Source: SZUA-36 sp963704855 (lineage in GTDB: Bacteria; Pseudomonadota; Gammaproteobacteria; Xanthomonadales; SZUA-36). Taken from it: DNA of 64,000 nt. Below are positions 35,999-46,400 of this stretch, piece after piece; the stretch's first letter is position 1; the number at the start of each line of letters is the position of its first letter. The position numbers were made by a program, and so were the translations under genes. Location: NCBI GenBank assembly GCA_963704855.1, contig CAVPHY010000001.1:62001-126000 (forward strand). The letters are read 5' to 3'. A model generated the notes under the pieces. It saw only the letters and a program-made list of their open reading frames with translations, was not told the origin of the DNA and ran no database searches.

Positions 35999-38900
35999 CC
36001 CGGGTGAGTGATTTTCCCCGTATCGGCCAACCCCGCCGGCAAGGCGGTGGGTATGTGCGGCAACGAGCGCCTCAGCCCTTCCAGCAGCACATACATCGAA
36101 GCGACAGGCTCAAGCGGGAGAGCAGCGCCGTCACGGGCGGCTGGCGTCGCGTGTACCTCCATCAACTGGAAGGTATCAGGATCAAACCGTGCACTGAATA
36201 AAGGGCCCCGGTAGTCCAGCCTGCCATTCAGTTCGATATGGTGGGTCTGGTTTTGCCAGCGCGCATCCATCACCCATGTTTCCGCATCACGTACCACCAT
36301 GAACGCATTATCCGACTGTGCTTCGAATTCCACCCTGTCGAGATAGAGCCGGGGTTTATCCCGGTATGGTTCACCCGCCGTGGGGCAGAATGTTGTGCAG
36401 TTTCCGCACTCGTTACAGAGATCTGTCAAAACGGCGATCTGGAAAGCCTGCTCTACTGACCAGGTCTTGCCCGGATGCTGTTCTACACCACCGGCGACGA
36501 TTTTCAATTCGGGCAATCGCACCTCGAACCCTTCAGTTTGCCAGGTCTGCAGGGCAAGGTTGGGACAGACTCCGACACACAGGCTACAGTATTTGTGGCA
36601 ATCCAGGCAGCGCTCCGCCTCGCTTCGTGCTTGCTGTTCATTGTAGCCAAGCACGACTTCGTTGGTATTGTGCCGCTCCTCGGCTGCCGTGTGCGGCACC
36701 GGTACCCGCCACTGCCGGATGCTGCGTTTTCGTATCAGCCCGGCCGTGTCAAAAGCTGTCACCGCCTGTGCATGGGGTACTGTCCGGCCGAGAATGGATG
36801 CGGCAATGGCCTTACCATCGGCGGTGGCCTCGACGATCGATGACGGACCCTCATTGACCACGTCACCGCCGGCATAAACACCGGGCACCGAGGTCTCAAA
36901 GGTTTCGGGGTTGGCCTCGATGTAACCCCATTGGTTAACCGCGACCGCCTCTTCATCAAAGAAATCAAGAACGGCGTGCTGGCTGATGGCCAGGATCAGC
37001 GTATCCACCGGTATTTCAAAATCAGAACCGGGCACCTCGTGGGGTATTTTCCGGCCGGATGCATCCCGCTTGTCACTCAGCTCCATGGACCGGCACAGCA
37101 GGCCACGCAAGCTGCCGTCTTCGACCAGCAACTGTTGCGGTTTTGCCAGTTCTACCACCTCGATGCCTTCCTCTGTAAGAAGGGCCACCTCTTCGCGATC
37201 TGCCGGCATCTGCTCGATGGTCCGGCGGTAGATCAGGCTGACACGGCTATCGGATAAACGCCACGCAGTACGTGCGCAATCCATCGCGGTATCACCCGCG
37301 CCTATGATGCCGACGTGCTTGCCGATTTGGACCGCTTTGCCTTCTTTGGCGCGTCTTAGAAAATACAGCGCGTCCATCACGCCTTCGCTCTCCTCACCCG
37401 CCAGACCCAGCTTCTTACCCAACTGGGCTCCCACCATGATCACGACGTGATCAAAACCATCCTGGCGTAATTGCGAGAGATGGATATCACGCCCTGCCCT
37501 GACGCCATAATGGATCTTCACACCAAGCTGCAACAGGCGATCCAGATCGCGCTTGAAGGTGGCCTGGGGAAGCCTGAATTCGGGTATCGCGCCAGCTACC
37601 ATTCCACCGGCATAGGGGTGCATTTCGAAAATCTCTACCAGGCAGCCGGCCTCTGCCAGTTCGGATGCGGCCGCCATGCCGCCGGGTCCGGCGCCGATGA
37701 TGGCCACTTTCAAACCACGTGTTACCGGCAGGGTTTGCACGCCAGGCTTTGTCTCGTGACCCATGATGAAACGCTTGATCTCACGAATGGCCAGCGGTTC
37801 ATCGAGGTGGGTGCGGATACAGGTGGTTTCACACAGGTGATCGCAGACCCGCCCGAGGGTCGAGGCGATGGGGTTGTCGGCCCGGGTCAAACTCAGGGCT
37901 TGGGCATATTCACCCTGCCTGACCGCGTGCATGTATTGCGGCACTTTCTGATTAATCGCGCAACGGTCCACGCAAGGTGCCTCGATACAGTCAAACAAAC
38001 CCAGCGCACGTGCCGTTTTACTACGTGATGTTAAAAACGCGGATTTCTGCAGCCTGCGCTGTTGTCGTGTCTGCTGAGCGTAGTGGTACAGGTTGATACG
38101 CATATTGGCATGCGTGTCATCCGGCGTGGCGTCCTGCGAGGATGTCCCTGACGCGGCCCTGGCGAACGCAAACTCTCCAATGTCGGCCGCTCCGGTCAAC
38201 CTGAAGGCACCTCTGACCTGCTCGATATACTGGAGCAGACGCAGGTAACCACCGGTTTTTAACAGGTCAGAGCAGACCGTGATGGTCTGCATACCGGCAG
38301 CCAGTAAATCCGCCGAGTTGAAACAATCGGCGCCGGCCGAGAACGACATCGGCAGGTCACCGCCGAATTCGCTGGACAGTTTATGCGCAAGGTTAACGGT
38401 GATTGCATGCAGCGGTCGCCCGGACAGGTAACTCATCTTTTCCTTCGTGCTGAACACACTGCGGGAGTTTTCCACTTCCAGCGTATTGCTCAGTTTTACA
38501 CCAAAGTGCAGACCGTATTGTCGCGCAACTCCCCGAAGTGCACGCAACATCGGCACCGCATCCGGGTACTTCAAATCATGTTCGAAGGCAGCATCGGGAA
38601 CCACGACATCGCGGTAGCCCAGGTCATCGTTCAGCAGCGCGCGCACCGGCTTCGGTCCCAGCAGCGTCGGGTTACATTTGACATAGGTGTGCAGGCCCTG
38701 CTCTTGCATCAGGTAAGCACAGATTTTTTCGATCTCACCGGGCGGACAGCCGTGCATGGTGGAAAGTGTCACGTTATCGGATATACGATCCGGTATCTGC
38801 ACCTGGTGGACTTCCGGAAAATGGCGGGCCACCTGCTCCACCATGGCCTTCTTGTACTTCGAGCAATCACGCATCTGCTGCAGAAACCACTGTACGTTGG

Positions 38901-39387
38901 GTTTCTGAATACCTGCGAGATCATAACCGACGCTGAGATTGAAGACGATACCCGGGCTTTCACCGCTGAAACCGAGTTTGCGGTGCAGGGCGTGAATAAG
39001 CACCCAGGCGCGCAGGTATTCATCGAATGACTGGTAGATTTTCAGTTCCTGCGACCACTCGACGTTGTAGCCCTCATCCTGCATGTCGATACAGGGTTTG
39101 GATACATTGAGTTCATCCAGCGTCTGCACGGTTTTCAATTCGATATAACGGGCGCCGCATAGCCACGCCGCAACGATGTTCTGCGCCATTTGCGAATGCG
39201 GCCCCGCAGCCGGACCGAAGGGGGTTTCCAACAGGTGACCAAATGCGCTGGTACGGAAGGGATCGTTTCTGTGGGGCACAAAGAAATGTTGCCGAGGTAT
39301 GCCGAATATAGAATCGTGGGCTTCCAGTTCTGAGAAAACCCAGTCGATCAATTGTGCCGATGAAATCGGGAAAAATAAGTCAGACAT
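35986..39387 (-). CDS. ygfK: YgfK-like flavin/iron-sulfur oxidoreductase
   Basis: A 1133-residue multidomain redox protein. The N-terminal 400 residues look like a dihydroorotate-dehydrogenase-type barrel (FGPAAGPHSQMAQN, GARYIELKTVQTLDE). Then comes a GltD-like module with cluster cysteines (CVDRCAINQKVPQ, CDHLCETTC), an FAD site (GAGPGGMAAASELAEAG) and an NADPH site (GAGDTAMDCARTAW). Ferredoxin-like cysteines follow (CLDCHKYCSLCVGVCPN and CNECGNCTTFCP). YgfK was named a putative selenate reductase subunit but travels with purine-catabolic genes. It may reduce a ring intermediate with NAD(P)H. Transcribed separately, upstream of tag. Confidence 0.88.
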   Translation of the reverse strand: MSDLFFPISSAQLIDWVFSELEAHDSIFGIPRQHFFVPHRNDPFRTSAFGHLLETPFGPAAGPHSQMAQNIVAAWLCGARYIELKTVQTLDELNVSKPCIDMQDEGYNVEWSQELKIYQSFDEYLRAWVLIHALHRKLGFSGESPGIVFNLSVGYDLAGIQKPNVQWFLQQMRDCSKYKKAMVEQVARHFPEVHQVQIPDRISDNVTLSTMHGCPPGEIEKICAYLMQEQGLHTYVKCNPTLLGPKPVRALLNDDLGYRDVVVPDAAFEHDLKYPDAVPMLRALRGVARQYGLHFGVKLSNTLEVENSRSVFSTKEKMSYLSGRPLHAITVNLAHKLSSEFGGDLPMSFSAGADCFNSADLLAAGMQTITVCSDLLKTGGYLRLLQYIEQVRGAFRLTGAADIGEFAFARAASGTSSQDATPDDTHANMRINLYHYAQQTRQQRRLQKSAFLTSRSKTARALGLFDCIEAPCVDRCAINQKVPQYMHAVRQGEYAQALSLTRADNPIASTLGRVCDHLCETTCIRTHLDEPLAIREIKRFIMGHETKPGVQTLPVTRGLKVAIIGAGPGGMAAASELAEAGCLVEIFEMHPYAGGMVAGAIPEFRLPQATFKRDLDRLLQLGVKIHYGVRAGRDIHLSQLRQDGFDHVVIMVGAQLGKKLGLAGEESEGVMDALYFLRRAKEGKAVQIGKHVGIIGAGDTAMDCARTAWRLSDSRVSLIYRRTIEQMPADREEVALLTEEGIEVVELAKPQQLLVEDGSLRGLLCRSMELSDKRDASGRKIPHEVPGSDFEIPVDTLILAISQHAVLDFFDEEAVAVNQWGYIEANPETFETSVPGVYAGGDVVNEGPSSIVEATADGKAIAASILGRTVPHAQAVTAFDTAGLIRKRSIRQWRVPVPHTAAEERHNTNEVVLGYNEQQARSEAERCLDCHKYCSLCVGVCPNLALQTWQTEGFEVRLPELKIVAGGVEQHPGKTWSVEQAFQIAVLTDLCNECGNCTTFCPTAGEPYRDKPRLYLDRVEFEAQSDNAFMVVRDAETWVMDARWQNQTHHIELNGRLDYRGPLFSARFDPDTFQLMEVHATPAARDGAALPLEPVASMYVLLEGLRRSLPHIPTALPAGLADTGKITHPGYIE

Positions 39388-39512
39388 CAGACCCGTAGAT
39401 TAAGAGCCTTACTAACTGAAGTAAATGATCTGGATCGTCACAGCGACTGGTCGAGCGTTTGGAATCTAGCTGTGAATTTCAGCAACTTTGTAAACTTTTT
39501 TGGTGGTTTCGA

Positions 39513-39739
39513 TTCAGACGGTGCGCTCAACAGCCCGGGTGGGGTTTACTTCCCGGTCTTATCCGGCCCTGCGGGCTGCCCTCAGCCAGGATTCCGCCTG
39601 GTCGGGACCGTGCTGGCGGTGCATCCCTGCACCGTCAGTCCTCAATTTTCATCCATGAAAATTGCCCCGGGCGAAATCCTGTCTTCGGCGGATAAACGGG
39701 AAGTAAACCCCACCCGGGCTATTGAGCTCTTCAGCTGAA
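39513..39739. repeat. Large palindromic element 1 (24-bp perfect inverted ends, nested hairpins)
   Basis: Bases 39532-39555 are the exact reverse complement of 39697-39720 (starting AGCCCGGGTGGGGTTTACTT). Matching extends outwards (TTCAG 39513 with CTGAA 39739; GCTCAA with TTGAGC) and inwards (TTATCCG with CGGATAA; AGGATT..GCC with GGC..AATCCT). The centre has two complete hairpins, CGGTGCA-tccc-TGCACCG and CAATTTTCAT-cc-ATGAAAATTG. No coding frame is credible. It could be a MITE-like element or encode a structured RNA. Confidence 0.75.
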
Positions 39740-40021
39740 AGTCGTGCACCCTGGTTCAGACACGGCGGACGGTTGTGGTCTGGGCGAACTTAGAAGCGCC
39801 GAGTAGCCGGACGGGTTAGGGGCGATCGGGAGGGATGCCCGATCGAGGCCGCCCAGAACAGGATGTTCTGTAAGGCCGGTCCCGTTGACCCGAACATTGC
39901 GAACGCAATGTTCGAGTCTATCCCGGCCGGCTGCGAGGGTAGTCCCGGATTTTAATCCGGGACCGCTGGCCCGAGAGCACAGGCCACAACCGTCCACCGT
40001 GTCATCGCACCTTCACGACTT
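39739..40021. repeat. Large palindromic element 2, abutting element 1
   Basis: AAGTCGTG (39739) matches CACGACTT (40014-40021), and 39759-39782 pairs with 39980-40003 with two mismatches (GACACGGCGGACGGTTGTGG). Inside are further hairpins: CGATCGGG/CCCGATCG, GAACATTGCG-aa-CGCAATGTTC at 39892-39913, GTCCCGGATT-tt-AATCCGGGAC at 39941-39962, and GGCCGG/CCGGCC. With element 1 it fills most of the non-coding gap between ygfK and the nar operon. The unit has no gene. Confidence 0.72.
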
Positions 40022-40092
40022 CTTAAGCACTACCTGCTTCTGCAGGGAAGCCACGCATTGGCTTACGCAACTTGGCTGGAATTGACAGCCGG

Positions 40093-40545
40093 TCAGAGGT
40101 TCTCCAACTCGAAGCCCCTGATCTTGGCATTGTATGACAACGCCTTTATGTACTCGGCAACCGCAATACGCATGGCCTTTGTATGCAGGTAATCGCGAAT
40201 GTTGACGTGCGCAAGCTCGAAGGAAAAACGTTCACCGGTTTTGTCATCGATGAAACTGTTGGGGTGGTTGTCGTAAAAACGCCGACAGGTGGCCTCATCC
40301 GCCTCGGGCACGGTAACGTCCTGCTCCAGGAGTTGATCGATCAGTTTCTCATCTTCGCCGAGGCCAACAGCGTCAGCATCTTCGCATAGCCCGTTACTGG
40401 CAGCCTGTTGTAACAGCAACTGCCTTATCACCAGCGACTGCGCAGCCAGCTGCCAGGCGCGCTCCTGGCTCGGCGCAGGGTGATATTGCATTTCCAGACC
40501 AATTTCCGCGTCCTTGATCTCGGCCTTGTTGACGAATATAGCCAT
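40093..40545 (-). CDS. PpiC/SurA-like accessory protein of the nar operon, rotamase domain missing
   Basis: A 150-residue protein resembling the N-terminal part of the parvulin-type proteins found after narI in pseudomonads. The N-terminal helical region (EIGLEMQYHPAPSQERAWQLAA) and VPEADEATCRRFYDNHP, which normally leads into the rotamase domain, are visible. The usual 90-residue parvulin domain is absent; the protein jumps to a C-terminal helix (KAMRIAVAEYIKALS) and the ending AKIRGFELE. It may be a chaperone for nitrate reductase maturation. It starts two bases after the narI stop. Confidence 0.7.
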   Translation of the reverse strand: MAIFVNKAEIKDAEIGLEMQYHPAPSQERAWQLAAQSLVIRQLLLQQAASNGLCEDADAVGLGEDEKLIDQLLEQDVTVPEADEATCRRFYDNHPNSFIDDKTGERFSFELAHVNIRDYLHTKAMRIAVAEYIKALSYNAKIRGFELENL

Positions 40546-40547
40546 CC

Positions 40548-41231
40548 CTAACCACGCTTCCTGACGATCTGATACCCACTGCGTGTCAGGTACTGTATCG
40601 GTACGCTCCAGACATGCACCAGCCGGGTAAACGGAAACACGAGGAAAATGGTTAAACCCAGGACCAGGTGTGCCTTGAATATCCAGGCTTCACCCATGAC
40701 AAATGAGGCGGCATCACCCTGGAAGGTCACCAGGTGCTGTGCCCAGCTTGCCAGTGCAAGCATCGAGGAGCCATCCAAGTGCTGTGCGGAGAATGGTATG
40801 GTGAGCAAGCCCAGTACCAACTGAACAAAAAGGATCAGCAGGATCGGCAGGTCAGTCGCCTGGGAGGTCGCGCGGATGCGGGCATCGAGCATACGGCGGC
40901 GGATCAGCAGTATCATGCCGACCAGGCAGATCAGGCCGAATATACCGCCGGCCGTCATCGCCACGATCTGTTTTGTGCCGGCGGACATCATGAAATGATA
41001 AGCCCAGTGAGGCGTAAGCAAGCCCATCAGGTGACCAAAAAACAGCGCGATGATACCAATGTGAAACAGGTTGCTACCGAGCCGCATATCCTTCTTGCGT
41101 AACATCTGGCTGGAACTGGCCTTCCAGGTGTACTGGTCGCGGTCATAACGCAGCAGGCTGCCGAGAAAGAAGACCGTGATCGCGATATACGGGTAGATCC
41201 CGAAGAAAAATTGATTTATGTAGTTTGCCAT
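40548..41231 (-). CDS. narI: Respiratory nitrate reductase gamma subunit
   Basis: A 227-residue membrane cytochrome b with five predicted helices. It binds two b haems and oxidises quinol at the periplasmic side. Histidines in HIGIIALFFGHLMG and VLGLTIFLVFPFTRLVHVWS are the conserved haem ligands. The N-terminal IYPYIAITVFFLGSLLRYD is typical. It passes electrons to NarH and starts 11 bases after narJ. Confidence 0.94.
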   Translation of the reverse strand: MANYINQFFFGIYPYIAITVFFLGSLLRYDRDQYTWKASSSQMLRKKDMRLGSNLFHIGIIALFFGHLMGLLTPHWAYHFMMSAGTKQIVAMTAGGIFGLICLVGMILLIRRRMLDARIRATSQATDLPILLILFVQLVLGLLTIPFSAQHLDGSSMLALASWAQHLVTFQGDAASFVMGEAWIFKAHLVLGLTIFLVFPFTRLVHVWSVPIQYLTRSGYQIVRKRG

Positions 41232-41242
41232 GTTGATGCTTC

Positions 41243-41921
41243 CTACCGTGTGATGTTTATCTGCAAACCGTTATCAGGGGTCTTACAGCCCCCGCAGCCG
41301 GCTTGATCTGGCTGACCGGCAAACGCCGCCGCTTCTTCCCACTCCTTGTCCAACGCCTCCAGGCTGTTGTCTTCCAACGGCTGCTCCATGACTTCCTGGA
41401 TTTTTTCCTGGCTAGGCTTGACCTTTGACAAGGCTACCAGGGCGTCAAACAACACTGCGTAGGATGAATCCCGTTTGCGCAGACGCGTGGCAATGGTTGC
41501 AATGATATCGATGGGCTCTCCCAGCAGCGCCACGGCTTCATTGACCGGGCACAGGGAGAGGAACTCCAGGAACAGGGGAATATAATCGGGCAGTTCCGCC
41601 TGGTCGATGAAAAAGCCTTTTTCCTCGTAGGCATCAGAGAGGTTCACCATCGCCTGCCCGCGGTCGCGGGATTCGCCATGGATGTGCTCAAACAGATGCA
41701 GCGAATGGGAACGGCCGCGATCGAAAGTCGAAACATACTCTTCCTGCAGACTGAACAGGTCGGTTGATTTGCAGTTCCCCGATGAAAACCTGCACAGCGC
41801 GAAGCTGTTTGCCGGGGAGAAAATCCTCCTCGGTCAGGACAGGCAGGAGCTCATCCAGATGGGCTATCCACGCCTCTTCCGGATAGGACATCAGCAAGCC
41901 TAAAACTTTAAATGTCTTCAT
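41243..41921 (-). CDS. narJ: Nitrate reductase molybdenum cofactor assembly chaperone, frame broken by one extra base
   Basis: NarJ inserts the molybdenum cofactor into NarG. The first part (MKTFKVLGLLMSYPEEAWI) breaks near 41762; removing one base gives DLFSLQEEYVSTFDRGRSHS, the conserved NarJ core, then HLFEHIHGESRDRGQAMV and the rest of the protein. The C-terminal tail has three cysteines in GCGGCK form. The gene overlaps narH by four bases. The break is consistent with the other single-base insertions in this window. Confidence 0.88.
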
Positions 41922-43468
41922 TTGCCGTGCACCTTGCCGCTCATGGTGTTCTTGTGCGTGCTGTTACCGAACAGGCTGACCTTGCTGGTACCGTCGGAAC
42001 AACCGTTGCCAAAACTGAAACCACAGGAGGAGCGGTGGTTAAACGCAATTTCGTTATCAAATGGCGTTTTACCGGCGTATTCACGATGATTGGTCGGAAT
42101 GACATAACGGTCTTCGTAGTTGGCTATCGCCATGGTCTGATACATATCATCCAGGGTCACCTCATCCAGACCAACACGATCCAGAACCTCGGTAGCGTTG
42201 ACGCCATCAACGGTCCGGGCACGCATATAGGTCCGCATGGCAATCATGCGCTCAAGCCCTTCTATGACCGGTTGTTCCTTGCCTGCGGTTAACATGTTGG
42301 CCAGGTATTTAACCGGAATTCGCAACTTGGTGACATCCGGGATCACACCATCGCTGGGGATCTTGCCCTCGGCCACTGCGTTTTGGATTGGTGACAGCGG
42401 CGGGATATACCAGACCATCGGTAAGGTGCGGTATTCCGGATGAAGCGGAAAGGCAACCTTCCAATCCATCGCCATCTTGTATACCGGCGATTGCTGCGCG
42501 GCAGTGATCCAGCTATCCGGCACACCGTCCAGCTTGGCCTGCTTGATAACCTCGGGATCGTGTGGATCAAGGAAGATATCCAGTTGGGCCTGGTATAAAT
42601 CCTCCTTGTCAGTAACGCTCGCCGCTTCTGAAATCCGATCTGCATCATAGAGCAGAACACCGAGGTAGCGGATACGACCGACACAGGTTTCCGAACAAAC
42701 GGTCGGGTCACCTGCTTCGATACGTGGATAGCAGAACGTGCATTTTTCAGACTTGCCCGACTGCCAGTTGAAATAGATTTTCTTGTACGGGCAACCGCTG
42801 ACACACATACGCCAGCCACGGCACTTGTCCTGGTCGATCAGTACGATACCGTCTTCCTCGCGCTTGTAGATCGCACCACTCGGGCAGGACGCCACGCAGG
42901 TCGGGTTCAGGCAATGCTCGCACAGGCGAGGCAGGTACATCATGAAGGTATTTTCGAACTGACCGTAAATCTCCTTCTCGATGTTCTCAAAGTTGTAATC
43001 CTTGCTGCGCTTGCTGAATTCACCCCCGAGAATCTCTTCCCAGTTCGGTCCCCAGTGGGGTTTCTCCATACGCTCACCGGTGATGACAGAGCTCATCCGT
43101 GCGGTGGGTGTCGTTTGCGATGCCGGCGCGTTTTGCAGGTGCTGATAGTCGTAGGTGAAGGGTTCGTAATAATCGTCGATTTCCGGTAAATCGGGATTGG
43201 CGAAAATCTTTGCCAACAGTCGGAATTTACCACCCATTTTCGGCTTGATCTTGCTCTTGCCGCTTAGAGTCCAGCCGCCATTCCAGCGTGCCTGGTTTTC
43301 CCAATCACGCGGATAGCCGACACCCGGCTTGGTTTCAACGTTATTAAACCATGCGTATTCCACGCCCTGACGCGAGGTCCAGACATTTTTGCAGGTTACC
43401 GAACAGGTGTGACAACCTATGCATTTGTCCAGGTTAAGGACCATGCCGATCTGTGCCCTGATTTTCAT
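41918..43468 (-). CDS. narH: Respiratory nitrate reductase beta subunit
   Basis: A 516-residue four-cluster iron-sulfur protein. The first cluster motif is CIGCHTCSVTCKNVW near residue 16. Later come CEHCLNPTCVASCPSG, CRGWRMCVSGCPYKK (the tryptophan-containing [3Fe-4S] site) and CTFCYPRIEAG. I use ATG 43468 (MKIRAQIGMVLNLDKC); the longer frame to 43510 lies inside narG. It relays electrons from NarI haems to NarG in the cytoplasm and overlaps narG by four bases. Confidence 0.96.
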   Translation of the reverse strand: MKIRAQIGMVLNLDKCIGCHTCSVTCKNVWTSRQGVEYAWFNNVETKPGVGYPRDWENQARWNGGWTLSGKSKIKPKMGGKFRLLAKIFANPDLPEIDDYYEPFTYDYQHLQNAPASQTTPTARMSSVITGERMEKPHWGPNWEEILGGEFSKRSKDYNFENIEKEIYGQFENTFMMYLPRLCEHCLNPTCVASCPSGAIYKREEDGIVLIDQDKCRGWRMCVSGCPYKKIYFNWQSGKSEKCTFCYPRIEAGDPTVCSETCVGRIRYLGVLLYDADRISEAASVTDKEDLYQAQLDIFLDPHDPEVIKQAKLDGVPDSWITAAQQSPVYKMAMDWKVAFPLHPEYRTLPMVWYIPPLSPIQNAVAEGKIPSDGVIPDVTKLRIPVKYLANMLTAGKEQPVIEGLERMIAMRTYMRARTVDGVNATEVLDRVGLDEVTLDDMYQTMAIANYEDRYVIPTNHREYAGKTPFDNEIAFNHRSSCGFSFGNGCSDGTSKVSLFGNSTHKNTMSGKVHGK

Positions 43469-46400
43469 GCTACGGCCTCCTCGCCAGCTTCGGCAGGTGT
43501 TACACGCCACTCAACCTTTTCAAGTTTACGCACCACCACGAATTCATCACGGTTGGAGCCCACTGTTCCATAATAATTAAACCCGTAAGCCAGTTGTGCG
43601 TAACCGCCGATCATGTGGGTCGGCTTGACCACGGCGCGTGTCACCGAGTTATGGATACCGCCACGGTGACCGGTAACCTGGCTGATCGGAGTATTGATGA
43701 TTTTCTCCTGGGCGTGATACATCATGACCATGCCTTCCGGCACGCGTTGTGAGACCACGGCGCGTGCCGCGATGGCGCCATTGGAGTTGTAGAACTCCAC
43801 CCAGTCGTTGTCTTCGCAATCGATCTTGGCTGCATCGATTTCGGACATCCATACACAGGGACCGCCACGGCTCAAGGTCAGCAGCAGCAGGTTTTCCGAG
43901 TAGGTGCTGTGGATACCCCACTTCTGGTGCGGTGTAATCCAGTTCAATACAACCTGTTTGCAACCCTTGCCTACCGAGTCATAGACGGGGTTGATCGTCT
44001 TGGTATTAATCGGTGGTTTGTAAACACACAGGCTTTCACCAAAGTCACGCATCCAGGCATGATCCTGGTAAAACTGCTGGCGTCCGGTCAGGGTCCGCCA
44101 TGGGATCAGCTCGTGCACATTGGTGTAGCAGGCGTTGTAGCTTACATGTTCATCCTCCAGGCCACTCCAGGTGGGTGAAGAGATGATCTTGCGTGGTTGG
44201 GCCTGGATATCACGGAAGCGGATCTTCTCATCCTGCTTGGGTAAAGCCAGGTGCGTATGATCACGTCCGGTAATCTTGCCCAGTGCCTGCCAGGCCTTGA
44301 CTGCAACCTGGCCGTTGGTTTCCGGGGCCAGTGACAGCACGACTTCGCATGCGTCAATATCAGTCTCAATTTTAGGCAGGCCCTTGGAAACACCCTCTTC
44401 GGTAACGAGCCGGTTGAGACCACCCAACAGGGTGACTTCATCCTCGGTGTTCCAGCCAATGCCTTTGCCGCCGTTGCCCAGCTTCGACATCAGCGGACCG
44501 AGCGAGGTGAACTTCTTGTAGGTATCCGGGAAGTGACGCACCACCTCGATGTAGTTCGGCATGGTTTTACCCGGAATAGCCTCACATTCACCTTTCTTCC
44601 AGTCCTTCACATCCAGGGGCTGGCCCAGCTCTGCCGGTGTATCGTGCAGGATTGGCAGCGCTACGATATCGGTTTCCGTACCCAGGTGCCCCACGCAAAG
44701 TTTTGAATAAACCTTGGCCAGGCCCTTGTAGATGTCCCAGTCACTGCGGCTCTCCCAGGCGGGGTCGACCGCGCGTGACAATGGGTGGATAAACGGATGC
44801 ATATCCGAGGTATTGAGATCGTTCTTTTCATACCATGTTGACGATGGCAGAACGATATCTGAATACACACAGGTCGTGGACATTCTGAAATCCAGGGTTA
44901 CCACCAGGTCCAGTTTGCCTTCGGTATCACCCTCAACCCATTCAACTTCACTTGGTTTCGGACCATTTGTCTCACCCAGATCCTTGCCCATGACGCCATT
45001 CTTGGTGCCAAGCAGGTGCTTCAACATGTATTCGTGGCCCTTGCCGCTGGAACCCAGCAGGTTGGAGCGCCATACAAACAGGTTGCGCGGGAAATTGCGT
45101 GGCTCATCCGGTGCCTCACACGACATGCGCAGGCTGCCGTCCTTTAAACGGCCCACCACGTAATCGACACTGCTGACGCCCGCCGCTTTAGCCTTTTTGG
45201 AAAGCTCCAGCGGGTTCTCTTCCAGCTGTGGTGCGGATGGCAACCAGCCCATACGCTCGGAACGGACATTGCAGTCAATCAGGCTCTGGTTCTCCCAGGC
45301 TGATTTGTCTGCAAGCGGCGAAAGTATTTCATCCAGTTCCAGTTTCTCGTAACGCCACTGGTTGGAGTGGGCGTAAAAAAACGAGGTGCTGTTCATCTGA
45401 CGCGGCGGACGATGCCAGTCAAGCCCGAAGGCCAACGGCAACCAGCCGGTTTGCGGACGCAGTTTTTCCTGCCCCACGTAATGTGCCCAGCCGCCGCCAC
45501 TCTGACCGACGCAACCGCACATGATCAGCATGTTCATAATGCCGCGGTAGGTCATATCCATGTGGTACCAGTGGTTGATCGCCGCACCCAGGATGACCAT
45601 TGAGCGGCCATGGGTCTTATCAGCTGTGTCAGCAAACTCACGTGCGACCTGGATGATCTGTTCCCGTTTGACACCGGTAATTTTTTCCTGCCAGGCTGGT
45701 GTGTACGGAATATCGTCATCATAGCTTTTCGCGACCTGGTCATCATCCAGACCACGATCAAGACCATAGTTCGCCAGCATCAGGTCATAGACCGTAACGG
45801 CCTTAACCATGCTGCCGGCAATCTGCAGGTTTTTAACCGGCACTTTACGGTTCAATATGCTTTCGTGATCACTGTGTGCAAAAATTGCCTGATCGTGTTT
45901 CTTGTTGGCGAAATACGGGAACGCAACCGGTAGCACTTCATCGGAACGGTCCAGGAAACTGAGCATCGGCTTGATATCACTGCCGTCGTGCTGATTTTTC
46001 TCTTCCAGGTTCCACTTGCCCTGATCACCCCAGCGGGCGCCAATGGTGCCATTGGGTACGACAACTTTCTGACTGGCCTCGTCAAATACCACCGGTTTCC
46101 AGTCCGGGTTACGCTCGTGGTTTAACTGGCTGTCAAAATCGGAAGCGCGCAGTGTGCGTCCAGGTACCCAGCGCCCATCCTTTTTATCCAGCATGACGAG
46201 AAACGGCATATCGGAATATTTGCGCACGTATTCGCTGAAATATTCACTTTGCTTATCTACGTAGAATTCTTTCAGAATGACGTGACCCATCGCCATGGCG
46301 ACGGCGGCATCGGTGCCCTGGCGTGCGGGAATCCATGAGTCAGATAATTTGGCAACTTCACTGTAATCCGGTGTCACCGCGACCGTCTTGGTGCCCTTGT

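Noticed and set aside
39459..39997. Short open frames across the palindromic elements
   Set aside because: Their peptides follow the inverted repeats and have no protein-like features; the DNA structure explains them.
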